Assembly: GCA_963662765.2 (NCBI GenBank)
Contig: CAXXUP010000007.1
Location: 1 to 35,439 of the forward strand
Reading direction: 5' to 3'
Length of the DNA: 35,439 bases
Source of the DNA: DATMXT01 sp963662765
Lineage (GTDB): Bacteria > Bacillota > Clostridia > Oscillospirales > Feifaniaceae
Position numbers and translations under genes: made by a program
Part shown: positions 15,983 to 24,179 of the stretch, one piece after another
Layout of the letters: every line of letters begins with the position of its first letter
Numbering within the stretch: the stretch's first letter is position 1
Notes under the pieces: model-generated
Seen by the model: only the letters and a program-made list of their open reading frames with translations
Database searches by the model: none
Told to the model about the DNA's origin: nothing

Positions 15983-17596
15983 CTATTTTGTCCGCAGCAT
16001 CTCGCGGGCGGCCTCCATGGCAGCCGGCGTTACGACGTTGCCACTGAGGAGCCTTGCTAATTCCCCTGCCCTGGCTTCGCCGTCGACAGGCTCCACCGCC
16101 GTGAACGTGCGCCCAGCCGCCTCTTTTTTCGTGATGACAAGGTGGTTTGCCGCAAGGCATGCAATCTGCGGCAGGTGGGTGACGCAGAGCACCTGGCGGC
16201 TTTCAGAGAGGCTTTGAAGCTTGCGCCCGATCTGCTCGGCAGCGGATCCCGAGACGCCGGTGTCGATCTCATCGAAAATGAGGGTGTCGGCATCGCCCTT
16301 GCCGGTCATTACCGAGCGCAGGGCCAGCATGACCCTCGAGAGCTCGCCGCCGGAGGCGATTTTGGCCAAGGGACGGGGCTCTTCGCCGACGTTTGCCGAA
16401 AATAAAAATTCCACTTCGTCGCGGCCCTGTGGCCCGAAGTCCGCAAGAGGCCGCACGTCGATGATGAATTTTGCCTTTGGCATATTCAAAAACCGCAGTT
16501 CCTCTTCAATACGGCGTTGCGCTTCATCGGCCGTTTTTTGCCGCAGGGCAGAGAGTTCCTCCGCCTGACCGGATAGTTCATTATACACACGGGCAAGCGT
16601 CTTTTCAAGAGCGTTTATTCGCTCATCCGACAGCTCAATTTCTTCAAGCTCGGCTGCGGCTTTGACCCCATAGGCGATGACCGCTTCGACCGTGTCGCCG
16701 TACTTGCGGCAAAGCCTGTGGATCACGTCGTGCCTTCTCTCAACCCGGTCGATGTCGGCCGGATCAAAATCGAGTTCTTCGAGGAAGCTCCGCATCTCAC
16801 CCGCCACGTCGGTCAGGGTATAATAGCTCCCTTCAAGCCTCCCTGCCACCTCTGCCAGCCTGTCTGACAGCGAGGTGCAGGCATTGAGCTGCCGAAGTGC
16901 TGCGCCCGCAAGCGAAACGGCGCCCTCCCCGTCCTCGGGGTCAAGGGCGTCGCAGACAGCCCCCACCGACCGGACAAGCCGCCCGGCGTTTTGCATGACG
17001 GTGCGGCGCTCGTTTAACTTTTCGGCCTCACCGGGAACAAGGTCTGCCCCCGAAATCTCCTCCACCTGAAAGCGCAGCATATCGAGCCTGCGCGACTTCT
17101 CCCGCTCATCCATGTGCAGACTTTCAATTTTGGATTTCAGCGCATTTACCTTCCCGTAGCTCGCCTTATAAATGTCCAGCAGTTCCCCTGCATTTGCCAG
17201 CTCATCGACAAAGAGGATGTGCCGCTCCGGCTGGAGCAGCCAGCCGCTGTCGTGCTGACCGTGGATACTCACAAGCGTCTCTCCGAGCTCCCGCAGCATC
17301 GCGACTGTCGCCGGCCGCCCGTCGATGCGCACTGCACTGCGCCCGTCCGCTGCGAGCGTCCGCTCGACGCTCACTTCACCCTGTGGCCCGTCAAATATCG
17401 CCGAAACCGCAGCAGCGCTCTCCCCCGACCGTATGAGGTCGCGGGAGACTCTGCCGCCTAAGAGCATTCCGATCGAGTCGATGATGATGGACTTTCCGGC
17501 GCCCGTCTCTCCGGTCAAAACCGTGAATCCGGGAGACAGCTCAATATCAAGCCGGTCAATGACTGCAACATTTTCAATAAAGAGGCTTTTCAGCAT
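15983..17596 (-). CDS. recN: DNA repair protein RecN
   Basis: The 537-residue SMC-like ATPase acts in double-strand-break repair. Walker A GETGAGKS (29-36) follows the canonical N terminus MLKSLFIENVAVIDRLDIEL. The segment HGQHDSGWLLQPERH is the RecN-specific QHD region. A coiled-coil middle is rich in Glu and Arg. The ABC signature IASGGELSRVMLALRSV and Walker B TLIFDEIDTGVSG lie in the C-terminal half. Length is slightly under the usual 550-570 residues. It is the last gene of the dxs operon, 5 nt after argR, a conserved Firmicute arrangement. Confidence 0.97.
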   Translation of the reverse strand: MLKSLFIENVAVIDRLDIELSPGFTVLTGETGAGKSIIIDSIGMLLGGRVSRDLIRSGESAAAVSAIFDGPQGEVSVERTLAADGRSAVRIDGRPATVAMLRELGETLVSIHGQHDSGWLLQPERHILFVDELANAGELLDIYKASYGKVNALKSKIESLHMDEREKSRRLDMLRFQVEEISGADLVPGEAEKLNERRTVMQNAGRLVRSVGAVCDALDPEDGEGAVSLAGAALRQLNACTSLSDRLAEVAGRLEGSYYTLTDVAGEMRSFLEELDFDPADIDRVERRHDVIHRLCRKYGDTVEAVIAYGVKAAAELEEIELSDERINALEKTLARVYNELSGQAEELSALRQKTADEAQRRIEEELRFLNMPKAKFIIDVRPLADFGPQGRDEVEFLFSANVGEEPRPLAKIASGGELSRVMLALRSVMTGKGDADTLIFDEIDTGVSGSAAEQIGRKLQSLSESRQVLCVTHLPQIACLAANHLVITKKEAAGRTFTAVEPVDGEARAGELARLLSGNVVTPAAMEAAREMLRTK

Positions 17597-17601
17597 ATCT
17601 T

Positions 17602-18057
17602 TTAGCCGTTGACGATGTTGTTCAGTTCCTCAATAAACGCAAAGGAATCCTCTTCGGTGCGCATGACGGCAAGGAATGTATTGTCGCCCGCAATGGTTCC
17701 GACGACGCCCGGCATCTCGGAGACGTCAATGGCCTCCGCCGCGGCATTGGCCATGCCGGAGTGGCAGACGACGACAACAAGGTTGCCCACATGGTCGATG
17801 TTGACGATGGTCTCGCGGATGATGGAACCATACCGCGGGATGATGCGGCCACGGGACGACGGTTGATAGCCGACCGAATACCGGTAGGTTGAGTCCGACT
17901 GCACCTTGACCAACCGCAGTTCCTTTACGTCGCGCGAAACCGTAGCCTGCGTGACTTTAAAACCTGCGTTAATAAGTTCCTCCACCAGCTCTTCCTGCGT
18001 GGTGATTACTTTTGAGTTGATGATTTCGAGGATCTTTGCGTGCCTTTTCAGCTTCAT
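17602..18057 (-). CDS. argR: Arginine repressor ArgR/AhrC
   Basis: The 151-residue transcription factor controls arginine biosynthesis and catabolism. The N-terminal winged helix has the recognition pattern ELVEELINAGFKVTQATVSRDVKEL (split here as residues 23-47). The C-terminal hexamerisation and arginine-binding domain includes GTIAGDNTFLAVMR. The start ATG overlaps the nadK stop by ATGA, so the genes are translationally coupled. No arginine genes are in the window; the position between nadK and recN is typical of Clostridia and Bacilli. Confidence 0.96.
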   Translation of the reverse strand: MKLKRHAKILEIINSKVITTQEELVEELINAGFKVTQATVSRDVKELRLVKVQSDSTYRYSVGYQPSSRGRIIPRYGSIIRETIVNIDHVGNLVVVVCHSGMANAAAEAIDVSEMPGVVGTIAGDNTFLAVMRTEEDSFAFIEELNNIVNG

Positions 18058-18914
18058 GTTCCATCCCCCTCTTTGAATTTGTTTCTAAGTATCTCATAGA
18101 AGTTGTCGGGTTTAAGCCTTATTATCTGGGCCGTGACCGGCGCTTTTTTAAGCGCGACCACGTCACCTTGCAGAAGTAGAAAACTGGCGGCTCCGTCGAG
18201 CGACAGGTAAGCGTCCCTCCCCTCCTCCATCTCCGGTGTCACAGTGATTTTGGAGGCGCTCGAGAAAATGATGGTGCGGCTCGCCAAGGAGTGCGAGCAG
18301 ACCGGAACCATGGACATACAAGCGGTCCTCGGATCGATGATGGGGCCGCCGGCCGACAGGGAATACCCGGTCGATCCGGTGGGCGTGGCGATGACAAGCC
18401 CGTCTCCCCGCACGGTGGAAATGAAGCTGCCGTCGCAGAGCACTTGCATCGTGAGTAGGCGCGACACCATCCCGCGGTGCAGCACAATGTCGTTTAAGGC
18501 GAGTCCCCGAAAGCGGGTCTTTCCGCCCCGCCGCACCGACGCCTGCAGCATCATGCGGCTCTCTACCGTATAATCCCCTTCAAAGAGCCGGCGCAAAAGC
18601 TGCAGCTCCCCCGTCTCGACCTCGGCCAAAAAGCCGGTGTGACCTAAGTTGATGCCGAGCACCGGAATGCCCTCCTGGGCTGCACCGGTTGCAGCCTTGA
18701 GGAAAGTCCCGTCCCCGCCGATGGCGATGACGATGTCCGCACCCGACATGCAGGTCTCTTTTGGCGCCCTGACAACGTTGTCCTCCCCGAAAAGGTGCGC
18801 CACCGTATCGTCAATCCAGACGTCGGCCCCCCACTCGGTTAAAAGTCCCGCCGTCTGCCGCGCCACTTGCATGCCCTGGTCCTTAATGGGACTTGCAATT
18901 AGATTTATTTTCAT
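18054..18914 (-). CDS. nadK: NAD kinase
   Basis: The 286-residue enzyme phosphorylates NAD to NADP. The diagnostic GGDGT motif is at 66-70 in IVIAIGGDGTFLKA. The second conserved segment LALNDIVLHRG is at 138-148, followed by the glycine-rich TPTGSTGYSLSAGGP. Length and motif order are normal. It overlaps tlyA upstream and argR downstream by 4 nt each (ATGA), so the three genes are tightly coupled. Confidence 0.97.
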   Translation of the reverse strand: MKINLIASPIKDQGMQVARQTAGLLTEWGADVWIDDTVAHLFGEDNVVRAPKETCMSGADIVIAIGGDGTFLKAATGAAQEGIPVLGINLGHTGFLAEVETGELQLLRRLFEGDYTVESRMMLQASVRRGGKTRFRGLALNDIVLHRGMVSRLLTMQVLCDGSFISTVRGDGLVIATPTGSTGYSLSAGGPIIDPRTACMSMVPVCSHSLASRTIIFSSASKITVTPEMEEGRDAYLSLDGAASFLLLQGDVVALKKAPVTAQIIRLKPDNFYEILRNKFKEGDGT

Positions 18915-19711
18915 TTGACACCCCCGTGCGCCGCGACCACGACGTCCTCGATATCGGGCAGCGGTCCGGCGTCCGCCCCTTTGACCAGGTGAATGAGGAA
19001 CTCGATGTTGCCCTCAGGCCCTTTGATGGGCGAATAGGTCAGCCCCGTGACCGCCACGCCCCATAGGGGCGCCAGCGCTATGATTTTTTCAATGACTTCG
19101 ACATGGGTCCCCATCTCCCGCACGACCCCTTTTTTGCCGACCTTCTCGCGGCCCGCCTCAAACTGCGGCTTGATGAGGGCGACGGCCTCCCCGCCCTCTT
19201 TCATCAGGGCGATGAGTGGCGGCATGACAAGGGCCAGCGATATGAAGGAGACGTCGACCGAAACAAAGTCAATGGGCTCCGGGATGAGGTCCGCAGTGAC
19301 AAAGCGAAGGTTTGTGCGCTCCAGGCAGACGACTCTGGGGTCACTGCGCAGGCTCCAGGCGAGTTGCCCGTATCCGACGTCGACCGCGTAGACTTTCACC
19401 GCCCCATTTTGCAGCATACAGTCGGTGAATCCGCCTGTCGAGGCCCCGCCGTCGATGCAGACAGCCCCCGTCAAGTCAAGGCCAAAGGCCTCCATGGCTT
19501 TTTCCAACTTATATCCGCCGCGGCTGACATACTTCTTTTCGTAATTTCTGACCTCGACCGCGGCATCACTTGCCACCATGCGCCCCGGCTTATCCTCGCG
19601 GTCCCCATCGACAATCACATGCCCCGCCATGATGACAGACCGAGCAAGTTCTCTGCTCTCCATGAGCCCTCTCGACACCAAAAGTGCGTCGAGCCGTCCT
19701 TTATCCGACAT
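18911..19711 (-). CDS. tlyA: TlyA-family rRNA 2'-O-methyltransferase (S4 plus FtsJ domains)
   Basis: The 266-residue protein is related to TlyA, which methylates 16S and 23S rRNA riboses. The N-terminal S4 RNA-binding domain starts RLDALLVSRGLMESRELARS. The FtsJ-like methyltransferase domain follows, with the SAM-binding CIDGGASTGGFTDCML. Conserved DFVSVDVSFISL and IKPQFEAGREKVGKKGVV segments support the call. The start chosen is ATG 19711 (MSDKGRLDALL); a longer frame to 19789 is not supported. It overlaps the end of dxs by 11 nt. The older name haemolysin A is a misnomer for this family. Confidence 0.94.
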   Translation of the reverse strand: MSDKGRLDALLVSRGLMESRELARSVIMAGHVIVDGDREDKPGRMVASDAAVEVRNYEKKYVSRGGYKLEKAMEAFGLDLTGAVCIDGGASTGGFTDCMLQNGAVKVYAVDVGYGQLAWSLRSDPRVVCLERTNLRFVTADLIPEPIDFVSVDVSFISLALVMPPLIALMKEGGEAVALIKPQFEAGREKVGKKGVVREMGTHVEVIEKIIALAPLWGVAVTGLTYSPIKGPEGNIEFLIHLVKGADAGPLPDIEDVVVAAHGGVK

Positions 19712-21500
19712 GCCACACCGCCTTTTTGACAGAGGCGGCATCCAGCCCCGTAAGCTCCAGCTGCCGGGCGACTGTCGCGTGTTTGACAAAGCCGTCGATT
19801 GCGATCACCTGCACCGGGGGCAGAGCGTGCTGCGCAAAAACGCCTGCGCACCGCTCGCCGATCCCGCCCTTACGCATGCCCTCTTCGACAAAGACGATTT
19901 TTTTACAGCCGGAAGGAATCAGCTTTACTAAAGCGTCCCAGTCAATGGGACTGATCGTGAGCAGGGAGATGACGGTGGCACGGGAGTCGATACACTCCCC
20001 CGTGATGCGCCCGTATGTGAGAATGACCGTGTCCCCGTCGCCGTAGACAGTGAAGTCGCCCACCTCGCGCCCTGCCGGTAATTTTGGCTCTCCGCCGCGC
20101 GGATACCGGATGGCGACAGGACCTGTCACAGGCTTTTTCAGGGCTTTCGCCAAATGCGCGAAGTCGGCCGGGGAATAGACCGTAAAGCCCGGAATTGCCG
20201 TTAGGAAGGATGCATCGAAAATACCCTGATGGGTCTCTCCGTCGTCGCCGACAAGGCCTGCCCTGTCAACTCCGATGACAACGGGCAGATGCGGCATCGC
20301 AACGTCGTGAATCAGCTGGTCGTATGCCCGCTGCAAGAATGATGAGTAGACGGCAAAGTAGGGCCGCATGCCCTTGGAGGAAAGCCCCGCCGCAAACGTG
20401 ACGGCGTGCTGCTCGGCAATGCCGACGTCAAAATACCGATCCGGGAAGCGGTTGCCAAACTCCGCAAGCCCGACCCCGATTTGCATGGCGGCCGTGATGC
20501 CGACAATGCGGTTGTCCGCTTCCGCCATATCGGTCAGAAGTTCGCCGAACTTATGTGAGAAGCTCGGGGATCCCTTTGGAATCGCCCCGGTGATGGCGTC
20601 GAAGGGCGGGACGCCGTGATATGTACAGGGGTCCCGTTCGGCGTAATCGACACCGCAGCCCTTGATGGTCTTGACGTGCACAAGAGCCGCTTCGCCACGG
20701 TCTTTCACACGCTTAAAAACATCCTCCATGACCTTGAGGTCGTGGCCGTTTAAGGGGCCGTAATATTTGTAGCCGAAGTCCTCAAACATATTGCTGTTGA
20801 CGACGGCGTCCTTGACAAAGTTCTTCGTGCTGTTCAGTACCCTGTAAATCGGTTTTCCGACTCCGGGAACTGCGAGCAGTGTCTTTTTCGTGGCGTCTTT
20901 TAGCTTAAAGTACCCGGGGCGGGACGTCATTTTCGAAAGGTACTTTGCAAGCGAGCCCACATTGCGGGAAATGGAGATGTCGTTGTCGTTTAAGACAATA
21001 AGGAGCCTTCCGGCCGCCGCGGCATTGTTGAGCCCCTCGTAGGCAAGGCCGCCCGTCATGGAGCCGTCTCCGATGACGGCTATGGTGAAGCCGGGGTCCC
21101 CACTGAGCTTTTTTGCAGCCGCAATGCCTGCCGCCGCCGAGATGGAGGTGCTGCTGTGGCCGGTGCAAAAAGCGTCGTGCGGGCTCTCGTCCATCCTAGG
21201 AAAGCCCGAAGGGCCGTCCTCGGTGCGAATGGCACCAAACGTCGCCCTGCGGCCCGTCAGCAGCTTATGGGTATAGCACTGATGGCCGACGTCGAATACG
21301 ATGGCGTCCTCCGGTGAATTGAATGTGCGGTGCAGGGCCACCGTCAGCTCCACCGCGCCGAGATTAGAGGCTAAGTGTCCCCCGTTTTTGGCACAGACCT
21401 CGAGAATTTCCTGACGCAGCTCACCGCACAGCTTTTTTTGCTGGTGCATGGTGAGCTTCTTCACGTCAAGCGGAGCGTTGATTTTATTCAAAACGCGCAA
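19701..21500 (-). CDS. dxs: 1-deoxy-D-xylulose-5-phosphate synthase
   Basis: The 599-residue thiamine-diphosphate enzyme makes DXP from pyruvate and glyceraldehyde-3-phosphate, the first step of the MEP isoprenoid pathway. Seen are HLASNLGAVELTVALH near the N terminus, the ThDP-binding GDGSMTGGLAYEGLNN, the DRAGLVGDDGETHQG pyrimidine-domain segment and the C-terminal transketolase domain. No ATG is available. TTG 21500 is chosen because GAGG sits eight nt upstream and the protein then starts RVLNKINAPLDVKKL, matching the family N terminus. The stop of oapA (21511) lies within that ribosome binding site region, suggesting coupling. Confidence 0.96.
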   Translation of the reverse strand: MRVLNKINAPLDVKKLTMHQQKKLCGELRQEILEVCAKNGGHLASNLGAVELTVALHRTFNSPEDAIVFDVGHQCYTHKLLTGRRATFGAIRTEDGPSGFPRMDESPHDAFCTGHSSTSISAAAGIAAAKKLSGDPGFTIAVIGDGSMTGGLAYEGLNNAAAAGRLLIVLNDNDISISRNVGSLAKYLSKMTSRPGYFKLKDATKKTLLAVPGVGKPIYRVLNSTKNFVKDAVVNSNMFEDFGYKYYGPLNGHDLKVMEDVFKRVKDRGEAALVHVKTIKGCGVDYAERDPCTYHGVPPFDAITGAIPKGSPSFSHKFGELLTDMAEADNRIVGITAAMQIGVGLAEFGNRFPDRYFDVGIAEQHAVTFAAGLSSKGMRPYFAVYSSFLQRAYDQLIHDVAMPHLPVVIGVDRAGLVGDDGETHQGIFDASFLTAIPGFTVYSPADFAHLAKALKKPVTGPVAIRYPRGGEPKLPAGREVGDFTVYGDGDTVILTYGRITGECIDSRATVISLLTISPIDWDALVKLIPSGCKKIVFVEEGMRKGGIGERCAGVFAQHALPPVQVIAIDGFVKHATVARQLELTGLDAASVKKAVWHVG

Positions 21501-21510
21501 TGCAGTAACC

Positions 21511-22104
21511 TCACTTATCGGACATCCCGAAGGCGCCCTTAATGCCGTGCAGTAACCTTGCCACAAAGAAGACGATGTCGTTGCATTTTGTGATGGCAAA
21601 GCCCTTTCCAAGGGCCTTGCCCCCGACTGTGAGCGCAGCGACGGTCGCTGTCATCAAGGTGGGGACCAGAATACCGCTGCCGGTCAAAAAAGAGGATACG
21701 ATGATGGCTGTCGCAGTGCCCGAGATGATGCCCGAGATGTCGCCGACCACATCGTTGCAGACGTTGGCGACCTTGTCGGCGTTGCCGATCAGGTAAAGCG
21801 CCTCGGCGGCGCCCGGCACACGGCGAGCTGCCATGGAATGAAACGGCGGCCCGATCGCCGCCGTGACCGCTGTTCCCACAATATCAAACCCGATGCCGAC
21901 CGATACAAAAAAAAGCAGCAGCAGGAGCGCTAAGTATATGTTGACGCCAAGCAGCACCGTCGATGAAAAAAGCGAAAGTGAAAAGGAAATGACCAGGGTC
22001 ATCATAATGGTTTTAAATGCCCATGAGCCCGGGCTCTTATCGAGCGATGCTTTATCTTTTCCGTTTTGCGAAGCGGGACGTATGTCCGGCATTGCCGTGA
22101 TCAC
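21511..22104 (-). CDS. oapA: OapA-like OLE RNA-associated membrane protein
   Basis: A ~197-residue (GTG start) integral membrane protein sits between a large noncoding RNA and dxs, exactly where OapA is found in OLE-bearing Firmicutes. It has hydrophobic segments at about 31-53, 55-82 and 128-163, and an intervening loop with GNADKVANVCNDVVGDISG (about 107-125) containing conserved-looking acidic residues. OapA is known to bind OLE RNA and place it at the membrane; some databases label homologues as DUF21 or CorB-like. The start is uncertain: GTG 22104 is only three nt from GAAGG, and ATG 22092 is ~15 nt away. The identification rests mostly on synteny, size and topology. Confidence 0.82.
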   Translation of the reverse strand: MITAMPDIRPASQNGKDKASLDKSPGSWAFKTIMMTLVISFSLSLFSSTVLLGVNIYLALLLLLFFVSVGIGFDIVGTAVTAAIGPPFHSMAARRVPGAAEALYLIGNADKVANVCNDVVGDISGIISGTATAIIVSSFLTGSGILVPTLMTATVAALTVGGKALGKGFAITKCNDIVFFVARLLHGIKGAFGMSDK

Positions 22105-22120
22105 AATCCTTCAAATAAAA

Positions 22121-22729
22121 AAAATGTAGGTGGTAACAGGACAAGTAAATTCTGCGCCATTAGGTCGAGTTGGATTTCCCCCCGGTCTACCCTCCGTTGC
22201 CGTAAGGGCGGTTTCCCATTGAAGTCCGGATCGCCTCGTCGCCGAACGCGATACTCGATTGCCACTTAGTACACACTTTAATCCCTGTCCTGTCTATTTC
22301 TAACAGCCTAGGAGTTTTCCCCGACAGACCCGAGTGGTCCTTAGCCTCTTTTGCAGCCATGGTTTCAAGGGGCAATAACGAGTTCCACCCGGCCAGGGCG
22401 TCCCCCGTCTGATCCCCCATTCGCACACGTCCACGCAAGGCAGGCTACTCTGCACACAGCGCCACGCAGGGCCCGTTTTGCAGGTTTCCCCCTGTCCCGT
22501 AGGCAGTACATTGGCTATAGCAGCCGTCCGCCCACCCACGCAAACAGGTCTCCATGGCGAAAGGGTCGTTGTCCTCATGCCATTGAGGGCCGCCCTTAAG
22601 CCTACCTTCCAGCACTCACCCCAAGCTGGGCGCAAGCAGCAAGCACAAGAAGTTTCATCGATATGCCCTTTAACGGATTTTTAGGCCCGCTTTGGTGACC
22701 ACCGTGTCTGACTAGGATACTGCACCACC
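22121..22729 (-). ncRNA. ole: OLE RNA (ornate, large, extremophilic)
   Basis: A ~600-nt GC-rich stretch has no plausible ORF on either strand and is preceded by a strong promoter (22736-22764) putting +1 near 22729. It is followed directly by an OapA-like gene and dxs. The known OLE RNA is ~600 nt and lies immediately upstream of oapA in the isoprenoid operon of many anaerobic or extremophilic Firmicutes, so size, position and neighbour agree. The predicted 5' end GGTGGT (22729-22724) can pair with ACCACC (22134-22129) near the 3' end, just before a T8 tract (minus strand, ~22125-22118), giving a closing helix. OLE with OapA forms a membrane ribonucleoprotein linked to stress, Mg2+ and energy adaptation. 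I could not check the internal consensus. Confidence 0.85.
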
Positions 22730-22735
22730 GTGCTG

Positions 22736-22764
22736 ATTATACCAAGCGCTAGAATAATATGCAA
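22736..22764 (-). promoter_or_regulatory. Promoter of the OLE RNA-oapA-dxs-recN unit
   Basis: On the minus strand, -35 TTGCAT (22759-22764) and perfect -10 TATAAT (22736-22741) are separated by 17 nt. The start site near 22729 coincides with the inferred 5' end of the RNA. Confidence 0.85.
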
Positions 22765-23124
22765 TAACTTTTGGGGAATATATGCATACTATTTCAAAGA
22801 ATTAACCCTTTATTCACAATTCTATCGCATTTTTCCAGTTCGCTTGGGCGAGTATATGCGTATTTATATTAGCGTTTGCAACGCAAAATTCATTTTTTTG
22901 AATTGGTTACAACTTCGGCGAACAAGCCACGCTCCTTATTTTCGCGTGCGGTGGCATTTTACGAATAAAAAAACCCCGACTTTCTCCGAAAAAGACTCAT
23001 TTTCCCCGGTATTTGCCTGAAAACGAGTCGTTTATGAAAAACATTTCGGCACCCGTCATTTTCGGTGTCTTCGCACACCCACCCTCCCCTTTGTTTTTTT
23101 TTTGCGGCCCGCTTTGCCGCCGCC
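22765..23124. other. AT-rich intergenic region between OLE promoter and the CPBP terminator
   Basis: No gene is supported here. Visible are two similar stretches with TATATGCATAC and TATATGCGTAT (about 22780 and 22855), a short hairpin GCGTT-tgc-AACGC near 22883, several runs of five or more A or T, and a T10 tract followed by GCGGCCCGC at 23094-23112. Short ORFs here have no ribosome binding site or recognisable product. Confidence 0.4.
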
Positions 23125-23164
23125 CGCAAAAAACACGGCTCTCGCTTTTGCGAGGACCGTGTTT
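23125..23164 (-). terminator. Rho-independent terminator after the CPBP protease gene
   Basis: The stem AAACACGG (23131-23138) with CCGTGTTT (23157-23164) continues after a two-base mismatch with CTCGC/GCGAG and a TTTT/AAAA loop. On the minus strand a T6 run follows. It lies 110 nt past the CPBP stop. Confidence 0.7.
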
Positions 23165-23274
23165 ATGGAATGACTGTGGTGGATAGAGTGACTGCGGCAA
23201 CACGGCGTGACTTCAAGCTGAGTAAACACATATTCCCGCTCCGGCGGCCTTACATTTTGCAGCACGCTGCGTTT

Positions 23275-24168
23275 TCACTCGATCGTCATCTTGCTGTCCG
23301 ACTTTATTAATAAAATAACAGCTAAAACGATAAACGGAAGTCCGCCGATAAGGCCGGTGATTGCAGGTCCCAGCAGCGCGTTATGGCTGCCCTTGAGCAG
23401 ATAAATCGGCAATCCCGCGCCGGCATTGACTGTCGAGTGTATCATGGCGGCGGGAATGGCGCTTTGCAGTTTTATTGACATATAGCCCTCAATAATTCCA
23501 AGCACAATGCAAAAAACCGTCATGGCCAAAATGCCAAGCCATGGATAGCCCCAGTAACCGGTTCCGTAATTGTGACCCATCACGATCACGGGCAAGTGCC
23601 AGACTCCCCAGATTGCCCCAGTAACAATCAGCGCGGTCCTGTCCGATAAAAACATGCGCAGTTTTGGGAGCAGATACCCTCTCCAGCCAAGTTCTTCGCC
23701 CATGGTCGGGATGATGTTTACGATCGGGCCCAGGACAACAAAAATCAGAACCTGCACGGTCAGCAGCGTGGATGCGCCAGTCCCCTGCTTTCCGCTTGCG
23801 GCAAGCAATTCTTTTAAAGCCGTAAGCTCCGGGTCAAACGATGCGGGAAAAATCAGAAAATAGACCGCTCCGCTCAAAAACAGCAGGACTGCCGGGCCGA
23901 AGTACAAGAGCAGATAGTCTTTCATATGCCCCTTGAAGTGGGGGCGAAGGTACATTTCCCCAAATCCTTCTTTTGTGATGAGCCGTGTCAATACGCTGCT
24001 AAGCGCCGGGACAAACATTGCAGCCATAACGATCACCACAGCCAAGCTGCTTCCGTAGGCGAGCTTGTTGAGCGGTATCAGCAAAAACACGATCCATGCA
24101 ATGACGAATGTAAGCGCAATAAATAGGATCAGCCGCTTTTTTGCCGCCAATTTTTCTTGTTCGATCAT
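23275..24168 (-). CDS. CPBP family intramembrane metalloprotease (CAAX/Abi)
   Basis: The 297-residue protein has about eight TM segments. The family motifs are present: EExxxR as GEELGWRGYLLP, the FxxxH-type motif as WGVWHLPV, and HxxxN/D as MIHSTVNA. These supply the glutamates and histidines of the active site. Such proteases cleave prenylated or other membrane proteins, and in Firmicutes often act in bacteriocin immunity or signalling. The start chosen is ATG 24168, about seven nt after AGGGG; an ATG at 24189 overlaps the upstream gene and lacks a ribosome binding site. It is paired with an XRE regulator just upstream. Base composition of both is less GC-rich than neighbours, hinting at acquisition. 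Confidence 0.9.
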   Translation of the reverse strand: MIEQEKLAAKKRLILFIALTFVIAWIVFLLIPLNKLAYGSSLAVVIVMAAMFVPALSSVLTRLITKEGFGEMYLRPHFKGHMKDYLLLYFGPAVLLFLSGAVYFLIFPASFDPELTALKELLAASGKQGTGASTLLTVQVLIFVVLGPIVNIIPTMGEELGWRGYLLPKLRMFLSDRTALIVTGAIWGVWHLPVIVMGHNYGTGYWGYPWLGILAMTVFCIVLGIIEGYMSIKLQSAIPAAMIHSTVNAGAGLPIYLLKGSHNALLGPAITGLIGGLPFIVLAVILLIKSDSKMTIE

Positions 24169-24179
24169 CGCGTTTTCCC

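Noticed and set aside
22187..22635. Minus-strand ORFs of 83 and 111 codons in the OLE region
   Set aside because: No ribosome binding sites, no similarity to known proteins that I recognise, and overlapping frames; RNA gene explains the stretch better.
22121..22729. RNase P RNA or tmRNA as identity of the large RNA
   Set aside because: The conserved GAGGAAAGTCC-type P RNA core and a tmRNA tag with tRNA-like ends are not visible, while size and neighbours match OLE.
23065..23310. 81-codon plus-strand ORF
   Set aside because: It crosses the terminator hairpin of the CPBP gene and lacks a ribosome binding site and recognisable product.
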